A stretch of DNA of 64,000 bases from Fusobacteria bacterium ZRK30 (GTDB lineage Bacteria > Fusobacteriota > Fusobacteriia > Fusobacteriales > Fusobacteriaceae): positions 980,674-1,044,673 of the forward strand of contig CP102404.1 in NCBI GenBank assembly GCA_024628785.1. The letters run 5' to 3'. Made by a program: the position numbers and the translations under genes. Positions 27,676 through 36,287 of the stretch are shown piece after piece (position 1 is the stretch's first letter; each line of letters starts with the position of its first letter). The notes under the pieces were generated by a model. It made no database searches. It had not been told where the DNA came from and saw nothing but the letters and a program-made list of their open reading frames with translations.

Positions 27676-28501
27676 AATTCAACACTTCCATAAATTCTTC
27701 AAATTTTATAGAACCAACCTTATCCAATATATTATTTTTTAATCTACTCAATTCTCTTTTTTCTAAAGAGTTTGCAGCTATTTCTCCACAAACACCCATC
27801 ATTCCAACTCCATAGGCTGTTCCCATAAATATATTTTCTTTATTTCCTCCAAGGCTCACTCCTAATAATGCACCGATCATACAACCTGTTCCTGTAATAT
27901 CAGACATTATATGATTTCCATTGGATAAATAAACAACTCTTTCACCATCTGTTACCACATCAACTTTTGATGTTACAGCAACAACACAATTATGTACTTT
28001 TGATACTTTTTTAGCTATTTCAAAGATATCTTTCTTAGTTAACTCTTTATCGGCAGTGCTCACATCCACTCCATTGATATCATTGTTTCCCTTTAGCAAT
28101 CCCTTAATCTCACTGATGTTTCCTTTGATTACCGATACCTTAACCTTGGATAATATCTCATCTACCCCATCAGTTCTTAACTTAGTAAATCCATAACCCA
28201 CAGGATCTAAAATTACTGGTATTTCTTTAATATTAGCCATTTCTCCAGCTCTTATCATTGATTCTATAGTCCTTTCATTTATCGTTCCTATATTTATTAC
28301 TAGAGAGCTGCATACTGATACAACCTCTTCTACCTCTAAAATACTGTCTGCCATGATGGGACTTCCACCAAAAGCTAATTGAATATTAGCACAATCATTT
28401 ACCGTTACATAGTTTGTAATATTATGTACTAGGGGTCTGTTCTTCTCTATATTTTTCTTTACTTTTTTCAGTTCATTTTTTATCTGTATAATTCCTTCCA
28501 T
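27662..28501 (-). CDS. thiM: Hydroxyethylthiazole kinase
   Basis: Phosphorylates 5-(hydroxyethyl)-4-methylthiazole during thiamine salvage. The 279-residue enzyme shows VHNITNYVTVNDCANI (about residue 28), FGGSPIMADS, DPVGYG and the phosphate loop DITGTGCMIGALLG (about residue 207). The ATG at 28501 has GGAGG directly upstream. A longer reading frame would start inside the dispersed repeat at 28530 and is not credible. It is the first gene of the operon, behind the TPP riboswitch. Confidence 0.95.
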   Translation of the reverse strand: MEGIIQIKNELKKVKKNIEKNRPLVHNITNYVTVNDCANIQLAFGGSPIMADSILEVEEVVSVCSSLVINIGTINERTIESMIRAGEMANIKEIPVILDPVGYGFTKLRTDGVDEILSKVKVSVIKGNISEIKGLLKGNNDINGVDVSTADKELTKKDIFEIAKKVSKVHNCVVAVTSKVDVVTDGERVVYLSNGNHIMSDITGTGCMIGALLGVSLGGNKENIFMGTAYGVGMMGVCGEIAANSLEKRELSRLKNNILDKVGSIKFEEFMEVLNYEHN

Positions 28502-28529
28502 TTTTCCTCCAAATCTCTTTATAAAACTA

Positions 28530-28592
28530 AAAGCAACATGATGTTGCATCCAAACAGGCATAATCTAGATCTTTATAATTTTTTATTTACTC
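28530..28592 (+). repeat. Dispersed hairpin repeat, copy C
   Basis: GCAACATGATGTTGC (28533-28547), then ATCCAAACAGGCATAAT and the tail CTTTATAATTTTTTATTT. It matches copy B almost throughout, and the two changes in the palindrome arms compensate each other (C-G to T-A pairs), so the hairpin is preserved. It lies in the thiM leader, between the riboswitch terminator and the start codon. Confidence 0.8.
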
Positions 28593-28680
28593 CATAAACC
28601 TTATCGCAAAATTCTATGTTTACAAAGTGAACTACTAGCATTTTGGTGGTACCCTTACAGGTATAATCTCCCAAACTACA

Positions 28681-28711
28681 AAAAAAAGATGCCTTAAACA
28701 AAGGCATCTTT
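28681..28711 (-). terminator. Terminator of the TPP riboswitch expression platform
   Basis: AAAGATGCCTT and AAGGCATCTTT form a stem on the minus strand, ending in eight T. It lies about 30 bases downstream of the TPP aptamer and 180 bases before thiM, so TPP binding is expected to end transcription here. Confidence 0.9.
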
Positions 28712-28737
28712 AAACAATAAAATATTATTTTATCACT

Positions 28738-28814
28738 TCCTACGCTAGAATTACCTAGATCAGGTTAAAGGTCGAGACTATCTTGTCTCCTCTCAGCCAT
28801 TACAGCTCCCTTGC
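28738..28814 (-). ncRNA. TPP riboswitch (THI element)
   Basis: The minus strand carries the conserved aptamer blocks in order: GGGAGC, GGCTGAGAGG, GACC, AACCTGATCTAGGTAAT and AGCGTAGGAAG. The block order and spacing match the TPP class. The outermost P1 helix looks weak by eye. Together with the terminator that follows it controls the seven-gene thiamine operon. Confidence 0.95.
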
Positions 28815-28822
28815 TTTTCTAT

Positions 28823-28851
28823 AATCTATCACAAATATATCTAAATGGCAA
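28823..28851 (-). promoter_or_regulatory. Predicted promoter of the thiamine operon
   Basis: TTGCCA (28846-28851), a 17-base spacer and TAGATT (28823-28828) on the minus strand, just upstream of the TPP aptamer. Confidence 0.55.
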
Positions 28852-28871
28852 ATAAATTTCATTTTTATCTT

Positions 28872-31457
28872 TTAAAAAGAATAGTTTCTTCCTTTTATAG
28901 TGTTCTGCGCTACTGCTAATTTGGCAATAGGAATTCTATATGGTGAACAACTTACATAAGCCAGACCAATTGAGTGGAAAAATTCAATACTCTTTGGATC
29001 TCCTCCGTGTTCTCCGCATACACCTATTTTAAGGCCTTTCTTTGCCCCTCTACCTAGGTTTGCTGCCATTTCCATTAATTTTCCTACACCTTTTATATCT
29101 ATAGTTTCAAATGGATCTGCTTCTAAGATATTTTTTTCCCTGTAATCAGAGATAAACTTTCCTGCATCGTCTCTTGAATATCCAAAAGTTATTTGAGTCA
29201 GGTCATTAGTTCCAAAACTAAAGAAATCCGCTTTTTCTGCAATCTCACCAGCTGTAACACATGCTCTTGGAACTTCTATCATCGTTCCTATCTTATACTC
29301 TAACTCTATATCTGAATTTTCAATTACTTCATCTACTATTGCTACTAATCTTTCTCTTAAGTATCCAAGTTCTTCTACTTTTCCTACCAATGGAATCATT
29401 ATCTCAGGTTTCACATCGATTCCAGATTTTTTAACTTCTATAGCAGCTTCAATGATTGCTCTAGACTGCATCTCATAGATCTCAGGATAAGTTATCCCTA
29501 ATCTGCATCCACGATGACCCAGCATAGGATTTAATTCCTCTAACTTTAACATTCTATTCTCTATCTCTTCCATGGTAATTCCCATAGATTGAGTTAACTT
29601 TAATTTCTCTTCTTTCTCTCTTGGTAAGAACTCATGTAGTGGAGGATCGATTAGTCTTACTGTTACAGAATTCCCTTTCATTGCTTCAAATATTCCTTTA
29701 AAATCAAGTCTTTGAAGTGGTAAAATACTCTCTAAAGCTATCTTTCTTTCGTGACTATTTTCAGCTAAGATCATCTCTCTAACATGATTTATCTTTTTTT
29801 CCTCGAAAAACATATGTTCAGTTCTACAAAGACCTATTCCATTTGCTCCAAAGTCATAAGCAACTTTGGCATCTAAAGGTGTATCAGCATTTGCCAAAAC
29901 CTTCATTGCTCCAATTTCACTAGACCAATCAAGTATCATCTTAAATTCATCTGTTAATCCAGAGTCACTTTTATTAAGCTCACCTAAGTATACATTTCCT
30001 GTACTTCCATTTAATGATATACATTCTCCCTCAGAGACCGTGATATTTCCTACTTTAAATTCTCTTTTTTCTTCATCTAAGTCAAGTGATCCGCATCCAC
30101 AGATACAGCATCTACCCATTCCACGGGCAACTACTGCTGCATGGGAAGTCATCCCTCCACGAACAGTTAATATTCCATCTGCTATATTCATTCCTTCAAT
30201 ATCTTCTGGGGAAGTTTCTAACCTTACTAAGATTCCACCATTATTTTCCTTTATTTTTTCCGAACTAAAGTATACTTTTCCTGTTGCGGCACCTGGTGAT
30301 GCAGCTAATCCAGTCACTAAAACTTCTGAATTTGATAACTCTTCTTCTGAAAATGTTGGATGCAGCAGCTGTGAGATCATCTCAGGTTCTATCATCATTA
30401 TAGCTTTTTCCTTAGTTATTATACCTTCATTAACTAAATCTGTAGCTACTTTTATAGCCGCATTTGCAGTTCTTTTACCATTTCTTGTCTGAAGGATATA
30501 TAATTTATGATTTTCAATAGTAAACTCTATATCCTGCATATCCTTATAGTGATCCTCTAAAAGAGCACATAGATTTATTAATTCTGTATAAGTTTCAGGC
30601 ATTACACTTTCTAATTCTTCTATCTTTTTAGGGGTTCTTATCCCTGCTACTACATCTTCTCCCTGAGCATCGATTAAAAATTCACCAAACAATTTATTTT
30701 CACCACAAGATGGATTTCTAGTAAATACTACTCCTGTACCTGAAGTATCTCCCATATTACCAAATACCATAGATTGAACTGTAACTCCTGTTCCAATATC
30801 ATGTGGGATATTATTTAAATTACGGTAGTAGATAGCTCTAGGATTGTTCCAAGAGCTAAATACTGCTTCGATTGCTGCTAACAGCTGGTCCATTGGATCT
30901 TCTGGAAACTTAAAGTTTACTTCTGATTTGAAGAGTTTTTTATATTCTTTAATATAAGTTTCTTTTTTAGTTCCATTCTTCTCAAGTTCTTTTTCAAGTA
31001 AATCATACTTGTACTTTTCAATTCCATATACTACCTCCGAAAACATTTGTATAAATCTTTTATAACTATTAAATGCAAACTCTTCATTTCCTGTTTGCGT
31101 TGCAAGTAACTTATATGTTTTGTCATTTAAACCTAAGTTTAAGATTGTATCCATCATTCCAGGCATAGATATGGCAGCACCAGATCTCACTGAAACAAAA
31201 AGTGGATTATCTCCTCCAAATTTTTTATCTGTCACGGCCTCTAAGTTCTTTAAGTTTTGCTCTATATCTTTCTTTAAGCCCTTCCATACCTTTTTTTGCT
31301 CTTCATAGTATTTCATACAAGCTTCTGTCGTTATAACAAATCCTTGTGGAATTGGTAATCCTAATTTAGTCATCTCAGAAAGGTTTGCACCTTTTCCTCC
31401 TAATAGTGACTTCATTTCCTTTCCACCATCGTTAAAGGAATAAATAAATTTTTTCAT
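28872..31457 (-). CDS. ppdK: Pyruvate, phosphate dikinase
   Basis: Interconverts pyruvate + ATP + Pi and PEP + AMP + PPi. The 861-residue enzyme has the ATP-grasp start (GGKGANLSEMTKLGLPIPQGF), the swivelling His domain with GGMTSHAAVVARGMG (catalytic His, with the neighbouring Thr that regulators phosphorylate, about residues 450-465) and the C-terminal PEP barrel ending GVCGEHGGDPKSI. AAGGAGG precedes the ATG. It is 21 bp downstream of its putative regulator gene, which fits coexpression. No clear terminator follows, so some readthrough into the thiamine operon is possible. Confidence 0.96.
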   Translation of the reverse strand: MKKFIYSFNDGGKEMKSLLGGKGANLSEMTKLGLPIPQGFVITTEACMKYYEEQKKVWKGLKKDIEQNLKNLEAVTDKKFGGDNPLFVSVRSGAAISMPGMMDTILNLGLNDKTYKLLATQTGNEEFAFNSYKRFIQMFSEVVYGIEKYKYDLLEKELEKNGTKKETYIKEYKKLFKSEVNFKFPEDPMDQLLAAIEAVFSSWNNPRAIYYRNLNNIPHDIGTGVTVQSMVFGNMGDTSGTGVVFTRNPSCGENKLFGEFLIDAQGEDVVAGIRTPKKIEELESVMPETYTELINLCALLEDHYKDMQDIEFTIENHKLYILQTRNGKRTANAAIKVATDLVNEGIITKEKAIMMIEPEMISQLLHPTFSEEELSNSEVLVTGLAASPGAATGKVYFSSEKIKENNGGILVRLETSPEDIEGMNIADGILTVRGGMTSHAAVVARGMGRCCICGCGSLDLDEEKREFKVGNITVSEGECISLNGSTGNVYLGELNKSDSGLTDEFKMILDWSSEIGAMKVLANADTPLDAKVAYDFGANGIGLCRTEHMFFEEKKINHVREMILAENSHERKIALESILPLQRLDFKGIFEAMKGNSVTVRLIDPPLHEFLPREKEEKLKLTQSMGITMEEIENRMLKLEELNPMLGHRGCRLGITYPEIYEMQSRAIIEAAIEVKKSGIDVKPEIMIPLVGKVEELGYLRERLVAIVDEVIENSDIELEYKIGTMIEVPRACVTAGEIAEKADFFSFGTNDLTQITFGYSRDDAGKFISDYREKNILEADPFETIDIKGVGKLMEMAANLGRGAKKGLKIGVCGEHGGDPKSIEFFHSIGLAYVSCSPYRIPIAKLAVAQNTIKGRNYSF

Positions 31458-31478
31458 GAGTTAATCCTCCTTGAGTAT

Positions 31479-32246
31479 TTATGCTTTTATTAATTTTAAG
31501 ATGATCTCTGCCGTTTCTTCAATGGCTTTTTCCGATACATCTATTACTGGACACCGTAATTTTTTCATTATCCTATCTGAATAATCCAATTCTTCCAATA
31601 TTCTTCCAAAGGATGCGTAGCTGGATGCCCTCTCCTCTGCTTTCATTGTTTTTAATCTTTCTTCTCTTATCTTGTTTAACTTATCTATAGATATGGTCAA
31701 CCCAATTACCTGAGTTGCCTCAAAGATCTCTTTTGGAATAGGTACTTCCGGAACCAGTGGTATATTTATTATCTTTAATCCACTTTTATTGGCTAAATAG
31801 ATTGACAACGGAGTTTTAGATGTCCTGGATAAACCTACAATCAGAAGATCCGCTTCTAATATTCCCCGGCTTATCTTTCCATCATCATACTTTACTGCAA
31901 ATTCCATAGCCTCGATACGTTTAAAATACTTTTCATCCATCTTCTTAAATGAATTTGCTTTGGATTTTTTAAATAATTTTTTAAATCCATATTTTAAAAT
32001 TTTAAAAGTATCAAAATGTGTTATATCTTTTTCTATACAAAATTTTTCCAGTTTCCGGAGTTGTTTTTTATCTTTTAAACTGTAAAAAACTAAATTTTGA
32101 GAATTTATAACTTCTAATTTTTCAAATTCTTTCTGGGTTATCTGGATCAGTTTAAAATCTTCCCGATTCAATTCATCTTTAATTACTTTTAAGATGACTT
32201 CTGAGTCCACTATAGCGTCATCTTTAATAAAATATATATCAATAAT
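31479..32246 (-). CDS. PPDK regulatory protein (bifunctional kinase/phosphorylase, DUF299) with apparent ATT start
   Basis: A regulator that switches PPDK off by ADP-dependent phosphorylation and on by Pi-dependent dephosphorylation. The P-loop VGLSRTSKTPLSIYLAN (about residue 148) and NIPLVPEVPIP are diagnostic. The usual start would be a GTG at 32210, but that has no ribosome binding site and would remove the first beta-strand (IDIYFIKDDAIVDSEVI). An ATT at 32246 has CAGGAGGG exactly six bases upstream and is in frame, so I place the start there, giving 255 residues. It sits between a CcpN-like regulator and ppdK, as in some Firmicutes. Confidence 0.85.
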   Translation of the reverse strand: MIDIYFIKDDAIVDSEVILKVIKDELNREDFKLIQITQKEFEKLEVINSQNLVFYSLKDKKQLRKLEKFCIEKDITHFDTFKILKYGFKKLFKKSKANSFKKMDEKYFKRIEAMEFAVKYDDGKISRGILEADLLIVGLSRTSKTPLSIYLANKSGLKIINIPLVPEVPIPKEIFEATQVIGLTISIDKLNKIREERLKTMKAEERASSYASFGRILEELDYSDRIMKKLRCPVIDVSEKAIEETAEIILKLIKA

Positions 32247-32273
32247 AGAAATCCCTCCTGCTACCTACATCAA

Positions 32274-32894
32274 CTATAATAAAGTCTCAAACAAAACCTT
32301 ACTTAGATCCGTTTTCGAAATCTTCCCTACAATTTTATATCCATTTAATTCTTTAGAATACTCAACTATCGGCAGGGAATCTACCTCTTTTTTTACAATT
32401 ATTTCAGCAGCTTCAAACAATGTAGCATCTGTAGTACAAAAGTGTATATTCGGCATTCTGCTCATTATCAAGCTGATTGGCAGAGACGAAAGATCCATCC
32501 CTCCTATAGCTGCTTTAAGTAGATCTTTTCTAGAAACCACACCAGAAAGTAAATCTCCATTGGTTATATAGATTGTCCCTGAATCCCTTGTAAAAATTTC
32601 TACTATTCCATCATGGATAGAGTTTTTCTCCGAGAGGATCAAAGCTTCTCCTATAAATTCTGTTACATTTATATCTTTCAATGAAGAACTATCTATTTTT
32701 TTAGGTTTTTGAGGATTCAAACTGTATCCTACCTTAGTTTTAGATTTTATAATCTCTGATTTTATTAAAAAGGAAAAGTCCGTTCTCAGAGCTGATCTTG
32801 TTACTCCTAAGATCTTTGCTATTTTTTCTCCTGTAATTGAACCATTCATTCTAATAATTTCTATTATTCTATATTGTCTTTCAGATAAATTCAT
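32274..32894 (-). CDS. ccpN: CcpN-like transcription regulator (HTH plus CBS pair)
   Basis: A 206-residue protein: winged HTH (SERQYRIIEIIRMNGSITGEKIAKILGV, residues 3-60) followed by two CBS domains (SGTIYITNGDLLSGVVSRKDLL about residue 105; ATLFEAAEIIVKKEVDSLPIVE about residue 155). CcpN in Bacillus represses gluconeogenic genes and senses nucleotides through CBS domains; it is next to the PPDK/PEPS regulator there as well. The ATG at 32894 has AAGGAG at proper spacing. It heads a ccpN-regulator-ppdK operon and is close to fbp. Confidence 0.87.
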   Translation of the reverse strand: MNLSERQYRIIEIIRMNGSITGEKIAKILGVTRSALRTDFSFLIKSEIIKSKTKVGYSLNPQKPKKIDSSSLKDINVTEFIGEALILSEKNSIHDGIVEIFTRDSGTIYITNGDLLSGVVSRKDLLKAAIGGMDLSSLPISLIMSRMPNIHFCTTDATLFEAAEIIVKKEVDSLPIVEYSKELNGYKIVGKISKTDLSKVLFETLL

Positions 32895-32958
32895 AAATTC
32901 TCCTTTTTTAGTGTTCACAAATACCTTGTAATTATTTTATCAACCTATCTTTGATCAT

Positions 32959-32987
32959 ATAATAATCTTTTACAGGGTAAAAGTCAA
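32959..32987 (-). promoter_or_regulatory. Promoter of the ccpN-ppdK operon
   Basis: TTGACT (32982-32987), 17-base spacer, TATTAT (32959-32964) on the minus strand, 65 bp before the CcpN start codon. Confidence 0.7.
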
Positions 32988-33044
32988 CCTTTTTTATTAA
33001 TTTTTGACCTTTTTTTGTTAATTTTTTTCTTTTTTTAGTGTACG

Positions 33045-34979
33045 CTAATTTCTGCCTATCAAACTTCCATTTCTATACATCTTCAAAAGAACCCTTAACT
33101 CCTTCAAACTCCTTATGAGAAGCTCTCCTGTCTCTGTATCTTTAACTTTTTTCCTCTCTGCCTTGTCCACTAATTGTATTACCGATATTATTTCGTGACC
33201 ATCTTCAATGGCTTTTTCAATATTTTTAAACGGTTTATGGGAAGCTAACCTCAATCCATAAGAATTATAGATCAAAGTATATCCCGCAGTCCCGGTACTT
33301 GATTGATAGGCCTTGGATAACCCCCCGTCAATCACCAACAATTTTTTCCCTGCCCTTATAGGCAGTTCTCCATTTTTAGCCAATACAGGTGTATGACCGT
33401 TTATAACATGACCATTTTCTTTTAAGACTCCAAAATGATCCATAAGTTTTAATATTATTCCTTCATCTTCCCTCAATGTATAGTATGGGTTCTTTATCTC
33501 TTTATGAGTTTCCTTCTCTTTGATAAAATACCTTTCAAAAGTTTTCATCTCCTCTTTCCCAAAAAGAGGTGAATACTCCCCTGTCCACATATACCAGAAC
33601 CAGTCTAAATCTTTTTCATTTCCCTTAAAATAAGCTTTTCGAGCCAGCTTTTCAAATTTATCCATGAGTTCCTTACCGCAGTATTCCTCCCCTTCTATGT
33701 TAAAACATTTATAGGCTCCTTCCGAATCCATTGGAATGCAACCATGAAACATCAGCTGATTGTTATATTTCAAGTATATATTTCCATTAGAAAAGAAAAA
33801 ATGAATATGTTTTTGCAGCTTGTCACTCTTTTTAAAATATTTAGCTATCTTCTTTATTACCTCTTCTTCCCTCTCTGTTAATTTATAGGGATCTTTCGGA
33901 TCTATTGTAGGAAAATTGTTGCTGGTTAACTTATATTCCTTTCCATTTAATGTGATCGTTCCCTTAGTCTGGTCTATCTTGTCTAAGAGCATCCTGTTTT
34001 CCATCTTAAATTCCGGCCTTTTCTTAATAACTTTAGCTTCTAATTTAAACTGAATAATAGCTATAGCCTTATGCATCTGTCCCCGTACATACTGTTCCTT
34101 TTCATTAAACAGTTCATCACTGTTGGCTATAGGTAAAAACTCTTTACACGGATCCCCACCATAAGTTTCCATAGCAAATCTCCCTAGAGGGAGTAAGTTT
34201 ATCCCATATCCCTCCTCCAAAGTTTTTAAATTACTGTACCTGAGAGATATCCTCAGTACGTTGGCTACGCACGCAAGGTGACCCTTGGATGCTCCTACCC
34301 ATAATATATCGTGATTACCCCATTGAATATCACAGTCATGATGCCCTATAAGATTATCCATAATCTTGTGGGGATCTGCCCCTCTGTCATATATGTCTCC
34401 TAAAATATGAAGTTTATCTACCGACAGCTGCTGGATCAGATTAACAGTTTTTATTATAAAGTCATCTGCTATTTCTAACTCTATTACTGTAGATATGATC
34501 TGGGAATAATATTCCTCCTTATTAAAGTCCTTGCTGTTCAGGGTCAAAAATTCCTCCAATATATAAGCATATTCATTGGGTAGCGCTTTCCTTACTTTGG
34601 ATCTGGTATATTTAGATGACACTAATCTAAATATCGATAAAATTCTCTTTATAGATACCCTGTACCAGTGAGCTTTTTCATATTCATTCAATTTTAACCC
34701 TTCCAGTATTTTTTCAGGATAAAAAATCAATTTAGAAAAATTATGTTTTTCCTCCAGGGAAAGTATATCTCCAAAAAGCTCATCTACCTTTATTTTTAAA
34801 CTTCCCGAAGCTGTCTTCACCAAATGCCTGAAAGCATGGTATTCTCCATGAAGATCTGTAAGATAATGTTCTGTTCCCTTAGGAAGATTCAGTATAGCTT
34901 CTAAATTTATAATTTCACTAGTGACTTCTCCTATATTTTTATATCTATTCGATAATAATTCATAGTACTTTCTTTCCAT
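33045..34979 (-). CDS. fbp: Fructose-1,6-bisphosphatase, class III
   Basis: The gluconeogenic phosphatase of the 640-residue clostridial/Bacillus type. The 644-residue protein has metallophosphatase motifs YLTDLHGEYHAF (about residue 39), HILGDIYDRGADP (about residue 191), WGNHDILW (about residue 221) and, late, NGHTPVLAKNG. CAGGTG precedes the ATG. It is on the same strand as the ccpN-ppdK operon, upstream of it but with its own promoter. Confidence 0.95.
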   Translation of the reverse strand: MERKYYELLSNRYKNIGEVTSEIINLEAILNLPKGTEHYLTDLHGEYHAFRHLVKTASGSLKIKVDELFGDILSLEEKHNFSKLIFYPEKILEGLKLNEYEKAHWYRVSIKRILSIFRLVSSKYTRSKVRKALPNEYAYILEEFLTLNSKDFNKEEYYSQIISTVIELEIADDFIIKTVNLIQQLSVDKLHILGDIYDRGADPHKIMDNLIGHHDCDIQWGNHDILWVGASKGHLACVANVLRISLRYSNLKTLEEGYGINLLPLGRFAMETYGGDPCKEFLPIANSDELFNEKEQYVRGQMHKAIAIIQFKLEAKVIKKRPEFKMENRMLLDKIDQTKGTITLNGKEYKLTSNNFPTIDPKDPYKLTEREEEVIKKIAKYFKKSDKLQKHIHFFFSNGNIYLKYNNQLMFHGCIPMDSEGAYKCFNIEGEEYCGKELMDKFEKLARKAYFKGNEKDLDWFWYMWTGEYSPLFGKEEMKTFERYFIKEKETHKEIKNPYYTLREDEGIILKLMDHFGVLKENGHVINGHTPVLAKNGELPIRAGKKLLVIDGGLSKAYQSSTGTAGYTLIYNSYGLRLASHKPFKNIEKAIEDGHEIISVIQLVDKAERKKVKDTETGELLIRSLKELRVLLKMYRNGSLIGRN

Positions 34980-35030
34980 TTTACACCTGCCCTAATTATT
35001 TATTTATGTGCACTAATTGTCTTTAAATAT

Positions 35031-35059
35031 AGTTTACTCACTTTATATCCAAAATGCAA
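35031..35059 (-). promoter_or_regulatory. Predicted fbp promoter
   Basis: TTGCAT (35054-35059), 17-base spacer, TAAACT (35031-35036) on the minus strand. A TTAGTGCAC motif about 20 bases downstream (35002-35018) resembles sites near ccpN. Confidence 0.5.
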
Positions 35060-35074
35060 CTTAAATAAAAGCCA

Positions 35075-35122
35075 TTGACAAATCTTTTAAAATATATTAA
35101 AGTTTAAATGTGCATATGCACA
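35075..35122 (+). promoter_or_regulatory. Promoter and operator of the DUF134/orange-protein-like operon
   Basis: TTGACA (35075-35080), 17-base spacer, TAAAGT (35098-35103), then the perfect 14-bp palindrome TGTGCATATGCACA (35109-35122) over the expected transcription start. The first gene encodes a DUF134 HTH protein, a likely ligand for this operator. Confidence 0.75.
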
Positions 35123-35137
35123 AAAATGGAGGGGATT

Positions 35138-35416
35138 ATGAGAGGTAAAAAGAAAAGGTGTTGCCGATTTTTAAAAAATGAAATTGTATATAAGCCAAGA
35201 GGTATTACCATGAAAGAGATTACAACAAACAATATTGAGGCTGATGAATTTGAAGCCATTAGAATTTGTGACTATGAGGGTTTGAGTCAAATCGAAGCTA
35301 GTGTATTGATGGGGATCTCCCGTGGAACAATCCAAAGACTATTAAATTCTGGAAGAAAAAAAATTGTCGACAGCTTTTTGAATGAAAAAGCTATAGTTAT
35401 AAAAAACAAACATTGA
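35138..35416 (+). CDS. DUF134 family HTH regulator
   Basis: A 92-residue DNA-binding protein of the DUF134 family: N-terminal MRGKKKRCCRFLKNE, then PRGI, and an HTH (SQIEASVLMGISRGTIQRLLNSGRKKI, about residues 52-78). These regulators are typically found with NifX-fold and MinD-type genes. The ATG at 35138 follows GGAGG by five bases; the longer in-frame ATG at 35108 overlaps the operator palindrome and is rejected. It likely autoregulates through the palindrome at 35109. Confidence 0.88.
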   Translation: MRGKKKRCCRFLKNEIVYKPRGITMKEITTNNIEADEFEAIRICDYEGLSQIEASVLMGISRGTIQRLLNSGRKKIVDSFLNEKAIVIKNKH

Positions 35417-35448
35417 CTATAAGCTAAAAAACAAGGAGGAAGAAAATT

Positions 35449-35814
35449 ATGGAATTGAAAATTGCATTTCCTACAAATGACAGATTAAATGTTGAGGAAC
35501 ACTTTGGACACTGCAGCGAATTTAAAATATTGAATACTAAGGATGGAAAAGTGACATCGGAAGAATTTCTTACACCGCCGCCTCATGAACCTGGTGTATT
35601 GCCAAGATTTTTAGGTGAACATAAGATTACTACTATCATTACAGGTGGAATGGGAGCCATGGCTATAAACCTGTTCAAAGTACAAGATATAGATGTTATA
35701 TTAGGAGCCACTGGAAGTATCACAGAAAATCTAAATACATTTTTAGATGGTCAGCTGGCATCTACCGGATCTGCCTGCAGCCATCATCATGGGGACCATG
35801 ACTGCAACCACTAA
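35449..35814 (+). CDS. NifX/NifB-fold (orange-protein-like) protein with C-terminal His/Cys tail
   Basis: A 121-residue protein of the dinitrogenase iron-molybdenum cofactor superfamily (IAFPTNDRLNVEEHFGHCSEF; TGGMGAMAINLF). Homologues bind metal clusters; the orange protein of Desulfovibrio holds a Mo-Cu cluster. The C-terminus is rich in metal ligands (CSHHHGDHDCNH). GGAGG precedes the ATG. Cluster content here is unknown. Confidence 0.87.
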   Translation: MELKIAFPTNDRLNVEEHFGHCSEFKILNTKDGKVTSEEFLTPPPHEPGVLPRFLGEHKITTIITGGMGAMAINLFKVQDIDVILGATGSITENLNTFLDGQLASTGSACSHHHGDHDCNH

Positions 35815-35831
35815 AATAAAATTAATTAAAA

Positions 35832-35856
35832 ATAAGCCGAATTTATTTCGGCTTAT
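35832..35856 (+). other. Stable intercistronic hairpin without T run
   Basis: ATAAGCCGAA and TTCGGCTTAT form a ten-base-pair stem between the two NifX-fold genes. It lacks a following T run, so it is more likely a processing or stability element, or a leaky terminator, than a full stop. Confidence 0.6.
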
Positions 35857-35927
35857 CCTAAAAATATAAATTTTGATAGACAAATATTTTGATTTTCTAT
35901 TTTTTTAAAAGATATAAGGAGGTAGGT

Positions 35928-36287
35928 ATGAGAATATCCATATGTTCAAAAAAAGCAGGCTTAGACAGTTTAGTCGATGAAAGATTTGGTAGAGCAGAAA
36001 ACTTTACTATTATAGATTTAGATACAGCTATAGTTGAAACCATTGAAAATACAGCTAAAAATGATCCCAGCGGTGCAGGGGGAGAAGCGGTAAGGTTACT
36101 TTCAAAACACAGAGTAGATGTCGCTGTAGTTCCCCATCTGGGTCCTAAAGCTGAAAAAGCTATGGAAGCTTTTGAAATAAAAACTGTTTCCCAGGAGGAT
36201 TATAAAAGTGTAGGAGAGGTTTTAGAAGCATATAAGGTCGGTAAATTAAAAGAAATAGTAAAAATAAAAGGATTGACCAGACTATGA
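35928..36287 (+). CDS. Second NifX/NifB-fold protein
   Basis: A 119-residue paralogue of the preceding protein (MRISICSKKAGLDSLVDERFGRAENF; DPSGAGGEAVRLL), without the His/Cys tail. The ATG at 35928 follows AGGAGG; an upstream in-frame ATG is unsupported. Its stop codon overlaps the start of the first MinD-type ATPase (ATGA). Confidence 0.85.
   Translation: MRISICSKKAGLDSLVDERFGRAENFTIIDLDTAIVETIENTAKNDPSGAGGEAVRLLSKHRVDVAVVPHLGPKAEKAMEAFEIKTVSQEDYKSVGEVLEAYKVGKLKEIVKIKGLTRL

Noticed and set aside
28641..28670. T-box-like GGTGGTACCC on the plus strand, followed by a terminator-like stem
   Set aside because: The T-box consensus continues CGCG and needs a plus-strand amino-acid gene downstream; neither is present, and the stem belongs to the minus-strand TPP riboswitch.
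29866..30492. Long plus-strand reading frame inside ppdK
   Set aside because: Antisense shadow of the ppdK coding sequence, with no ribosome binding site or family match.
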